Assembly: GCA_037976565.1 (NCBI GenBank)
Contig: CP137674.1
Coordinates: 33,793,216 to 33,857,215, forward strand
Source: Mesocentrotus franciscanus
Lineage: Eukaryota > Echinodermata > Echinoidea > Camarodonta > Strongylocentrotidae
Length of the DNA stretch: 64,000 nt
Reading direction: 5' to 3'
How positions within the stretch are numbered: the stretch's first letter is position 1; the number at the start of each line of letters is the position of its first letter. Positions 61,301-64,000 of this stretch are shown piece by piece. A model generated the notes under the pieces. That model saw only the letters and a list, made by a program, of their open reading frames with translations. It did not search any database and had not been told where the DNA came from. The position numbers and the translations under genes were made by a program.

Positions 61301-63816
61301 AAGGTGAAATATTAGACAGAAAAGGTATGACAGAACAATACAAAATAGCTAAAATGGTCCAATTGTTTTGGCACAAAGCCTTTAAGACCACTAAATGCAA
61401 TATACATCACTCAGTGGCTCTACTATGGCAATGTACCAACTGTGCACCCTCCCCAGGCAAAAAAAGAAAACAAGAAAAAGGAAAACAAACAGAGAAAAGA
61501 AACGAAAAGAAGAAAAACAAAAGAAAATACGAAAGGAATTAAAAACATATATATATATATATTTATATACAAAAAGAGAGAAAGAAACTGAGTGAGAGAG
61601 AGAGAGGATGAAGAACTGTACCTTGTTGTTCTGGTGCGCTGCTAATGGTGAAAGGGTGCCACTCATGAGATGCTAAGGATGGAATATTAACATGGATGTA
61701 TTCTCCTGCTTGGAACTTGAATTTGGCGGGACGCTGGATAACAAGATGTACAACCTGTAACAAAAAAATAAGGCATCTATATATTGTTTTTACAACTGTC
61801 ATTTTCTTCCGTTATAAGTATATTGGTTCCATCAATGCTATAACACGATTTAGGTTCTGAGGTGCTCTATAATGCAAGTTATCGTCAGTTTTCCGGTTGC
61901 TACCCTCCCGTGAAGAATATACTTCAACTTCTATAAACCTTAGAAATTATATAACCAGCGAGGAGTTGTCTCCCGAAATCGGGGGAAAATATCTTAATGA
62001 CGATTGAACCCTGCCTACTATCATAAGAAGGGAGAAATTGAAGGAGTGATAATTGCCTGTATGTTCAAAAGTGCCCTTAAATGGAAAGTTTCAAACTACA
62101 AGACGTTAAAACAAATTCTAGCTCAGTTGCTACATGACCTCACAAAAAACACGACTTCGGAAAACTTAAATTTTCTGTAATATAGCCACAATGTGGGTTT
62201 TTAGCAATTAATTATCTTGTGAAATATACTTACATTAGCAGGTAACACGTATCCTTTCTGAATGTAGACTTTACCAAATCGTGCTCGTCTAAAGAACCGA
62301 AGACGTAGAAGGCGTTCTGCAAGGTAGATTATGCCCGGTGCAATAAACCATATCCAGAAGGACTTAGAATGTATGATAATCAAGCACCAGAAAACAATAC
62401 ACAACTGATGTGTCCAGTAAAACACCTTAGAGCCAAAGAGAGAAAAAAAAACCCTAGGGTCAAATAGTCATTATTTCTTCATTTGTAAACCAAAGGTTGC
62501 CATATGGATGAGTTATTTAATTACTGCCCACAAGGAGGCCATATGAACTATGGACTGTCAATGGTAGTAACGACCTTTTTGCGGGTAGCCGACTTAATTA
62601 TCAGAAGGAAATGTATTTCAGTAGTCAGAACTCTGAATTTAGAATAATGGACAGCAAATGATGTTAAGACATTGGTGGTATTGTGTTATCTTATAATGGA
62701 ACTCAAGCGTTGCTATTTTTAGTCTGGCAGCTATTTGAAGTCGCTGTAAGAACTAAGGAACTCCAAGACGGAAATCAGAAACGTCATATAGATTGGTGAC
62801 AATTGGCAAATACATAGAACTATTTTTGAATATATACGGTTATACATGTAAAGAGACAATCAAAATCAATTTATTGTCTAATGAATACAAAAAGGTGAAT
62901 TAAAAGAAGAATAAAAGCTCACTTTGAAGTATCCATTCCTCCTGATAAAGGGTAATGAGCAGATCGTCATAATGATGAGTACAATGATGATCAAAATACC
63001 AGTGACGATACAAGAACCTTCAACAAGGCCAAGACCGGGAAAAGGCCGGACCAAAACCTCGCGAATCCATGCTGCAGTTGTGCCATTCACCATCTCTACC
63101 TGGTAGATAAATCCTATTGGTGAAAAAACAGTATACTTTCAAACTACAAGGAAGGTATTCATGAGCAACTCTTTAAACAGGTTATCATTTTTTGTTGTCC
63201 CATCTTAATATTTGTGAACAAGATCGTTTAGTCCATTGGCTCTGATCTAAGTCCAATCGGTCCCATTGGTTCAGTGGTATCAGAAAACCCTTACCGTAAC
63301 CCTTCGTCAACATTAACTCTAATTCTAACACAGGCTGCCCCTACCAAATTATCAGACAACGAGACACAATAATTTCAAAGATCATGAATTGGTTTATGGT
63401 TTATAAAAATACTGAACCTAGCAGCCTTGAGGCTGCATTAAATTCAGTTTACAAGATAAAAAACAACTCTACTTGCAAATCAATGTTGTAACAATTATCA
63501 TACCATGTGAGAACATTAAACAATAAAACAATACGGCAAGACAATGAAAGTTTATTTCAGTATTCTTCATTCAATTTCTACTTTAATAAGTTTGCTTTAT
63601 TTATAAAGATATTCATGACTGTCTCACCGATGTTTCCAATGTGACCGGCGGTGTGAATAACTGACAAGATGATGATGAAAATGGCAACAATCTTGTGGAG
63701 TATGACATGCTGATCGAGAGGGAGCACCGAAATCAGGAAGGTATTACGTAATATCGTCAGCAGCTTCCGAAGCATCAAGACCAGGACAAAACAACATTCG
63801 AAACTAAGACAGCGAC
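58319..63816 (-). CDS. NOX5: NADPH oxidase 5 (C-terminal part; EF-hand half off window)
   Basis: Transfers electrons from NADPH through FAD and two hemes to O2, making superoxide; calcium-activated in the NOX5 family (known). Exons 5'->3': 63816-63628, 63113-62923, 62425-62234, 61754-61622, 61179-60386, 59923-59717, 59158-58892, 58450-58319. Phases agree, giving about 701 residues and a TAA at 58321-58319. Seen: membrane helices with heme histidines (DQHVILHK, HTAGH, then FYWTHQL and IIHSKSFW), FAD site HPFTISSAPEQ, NADPH sites DGPYGAP and GAGIGITPFASIL, FVWINRDQRSFEWF, LYMTSAL, GRPDW, VFFCGSPAL and a terminal aromatic tail KENF. The closest human relative by motif is NOX5, including FVWINRDQRS and a CPxC pair (QCPKCNHTW). 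The calcium-binding EF-hands and first helices must lie past the right edge. The linker exon 61179-60386 is far longer than expected. Confidence 0.95.
60386..61179 (-). CDS. NOX5: NOX5 exon with an extended FAD-NADPH linker
   Basis: A 794-base exon between the HPFTISSAPEQ exon and the DGPYGAP exon. It starts DFLTLHIRCVGHWTKRLYD, the conserved NOX5 strand, then runs about 240 residues of low-complexity, Ser/Thr-, Lys- and Arg-rich sequence. Human NOX5 has roughly 60 residues here, including regulatory phosphosites (known). Basic-directed kinase-like sites are visible: KRRRTAS, KVRRSLAS and RRNGARHS. No stop or frameshift. Both splice sites are strong and the phases match the neighbours, so the extension is coding. 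Confidence 0.9.
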
Positions 63817-64000
63817 CTGTAGTGTGATGTTAGCAAAATTATATATAAGTATTGCTTCTTTCACAATATGGTAATCAGGTAGCATCTCCAGTGCAGCAAA
63901 TCAAGTGAGATGAATAAAGTCTCGTTCGGACATGACTCGGCAAAACCGCGTCGTTGATTTTTTTATATTTTTTTAATGACGGCCTAATGTGTAATGCACT

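Noticed and set aside
1..64000. CRISPR array, operons or bacterial features
   Set aside because: Spliced genes and retroelements show eukaryotic DNA. The tandem repeats have no spacer structure.

Overview
This is animal nuclear DNA. Genes are split into short exons with GT..AG introns, and the sequence is AT-rich and full of non-LTR retrotransposon relics, tRNA-derived SINEs and MITEs. An ankyrin-ZU5-UPA-death gene with a huge ankyrin array, plus the style of the SINEs and MITEs, suggest an invertebrate deuterostome, most likely an echinoderm; the species is inferred, not proven. A run of exactly 500 N (22403-22902) looks like an arbitrary scaffolding gap.

Three protein genes are supported, all on the minus strand. 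(1) Positions 316-11899: the N-terminal 424 codons of SPICE1 (spindle and centriole-associated protein), in 12 coding exons, with the 3' end off the left edge. (2) Positions about 20958-41001: one large gene for a cytoplasmic adaptor. It has a single exon of about 64 ankyrin repeats, then ZU5, UPA and two complete death domains. All exon phases from the array onward agree, so it reads as one gene. The array exon carries nine frameshifts, all of deletion type. (3) Positions 58319-63816: the C-terminal two thirds of NOX5, the calcium-regulated NADPH oxidase, in eight exons, with the EF-hand half off the right edge. Its FAD-NADPH linker is unusually long.

Layout: 1-12000 SPICE1 with intronic repeats (SINEs, a tandem hairpin array, a tandem array with nuclear-receptor-like DR1 motifs). 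12000-20700 is mobile-element territory: a LINE relic, three MITEs and a 200-bp tandem repeat. 20700-41040 is the ankyrin-death gene with foldback and MITE insertions in its introns. 41040-44780 has no gene seen but two strong palindromes. 44780-47888 is a Tx1/L1-type LINE with a 5' inversion and matching flanking repeats. 47978-57800 is a tandemly duplicated block (two large copies and a partial third) made of decayed LINE and SINE pieces. The second copy holds a 741-bp foldback insertion whose arms each carry a hammerhead-ribozyme-like core, and the first copy preserves the empty site. 58319-64000 is NOX5.

The three genes do not form a pathway. SPICE1 acts at centrioles, the ankyrin-death protein is probably a signalling scaffold, and NOX5 makes superoxide at membranes.
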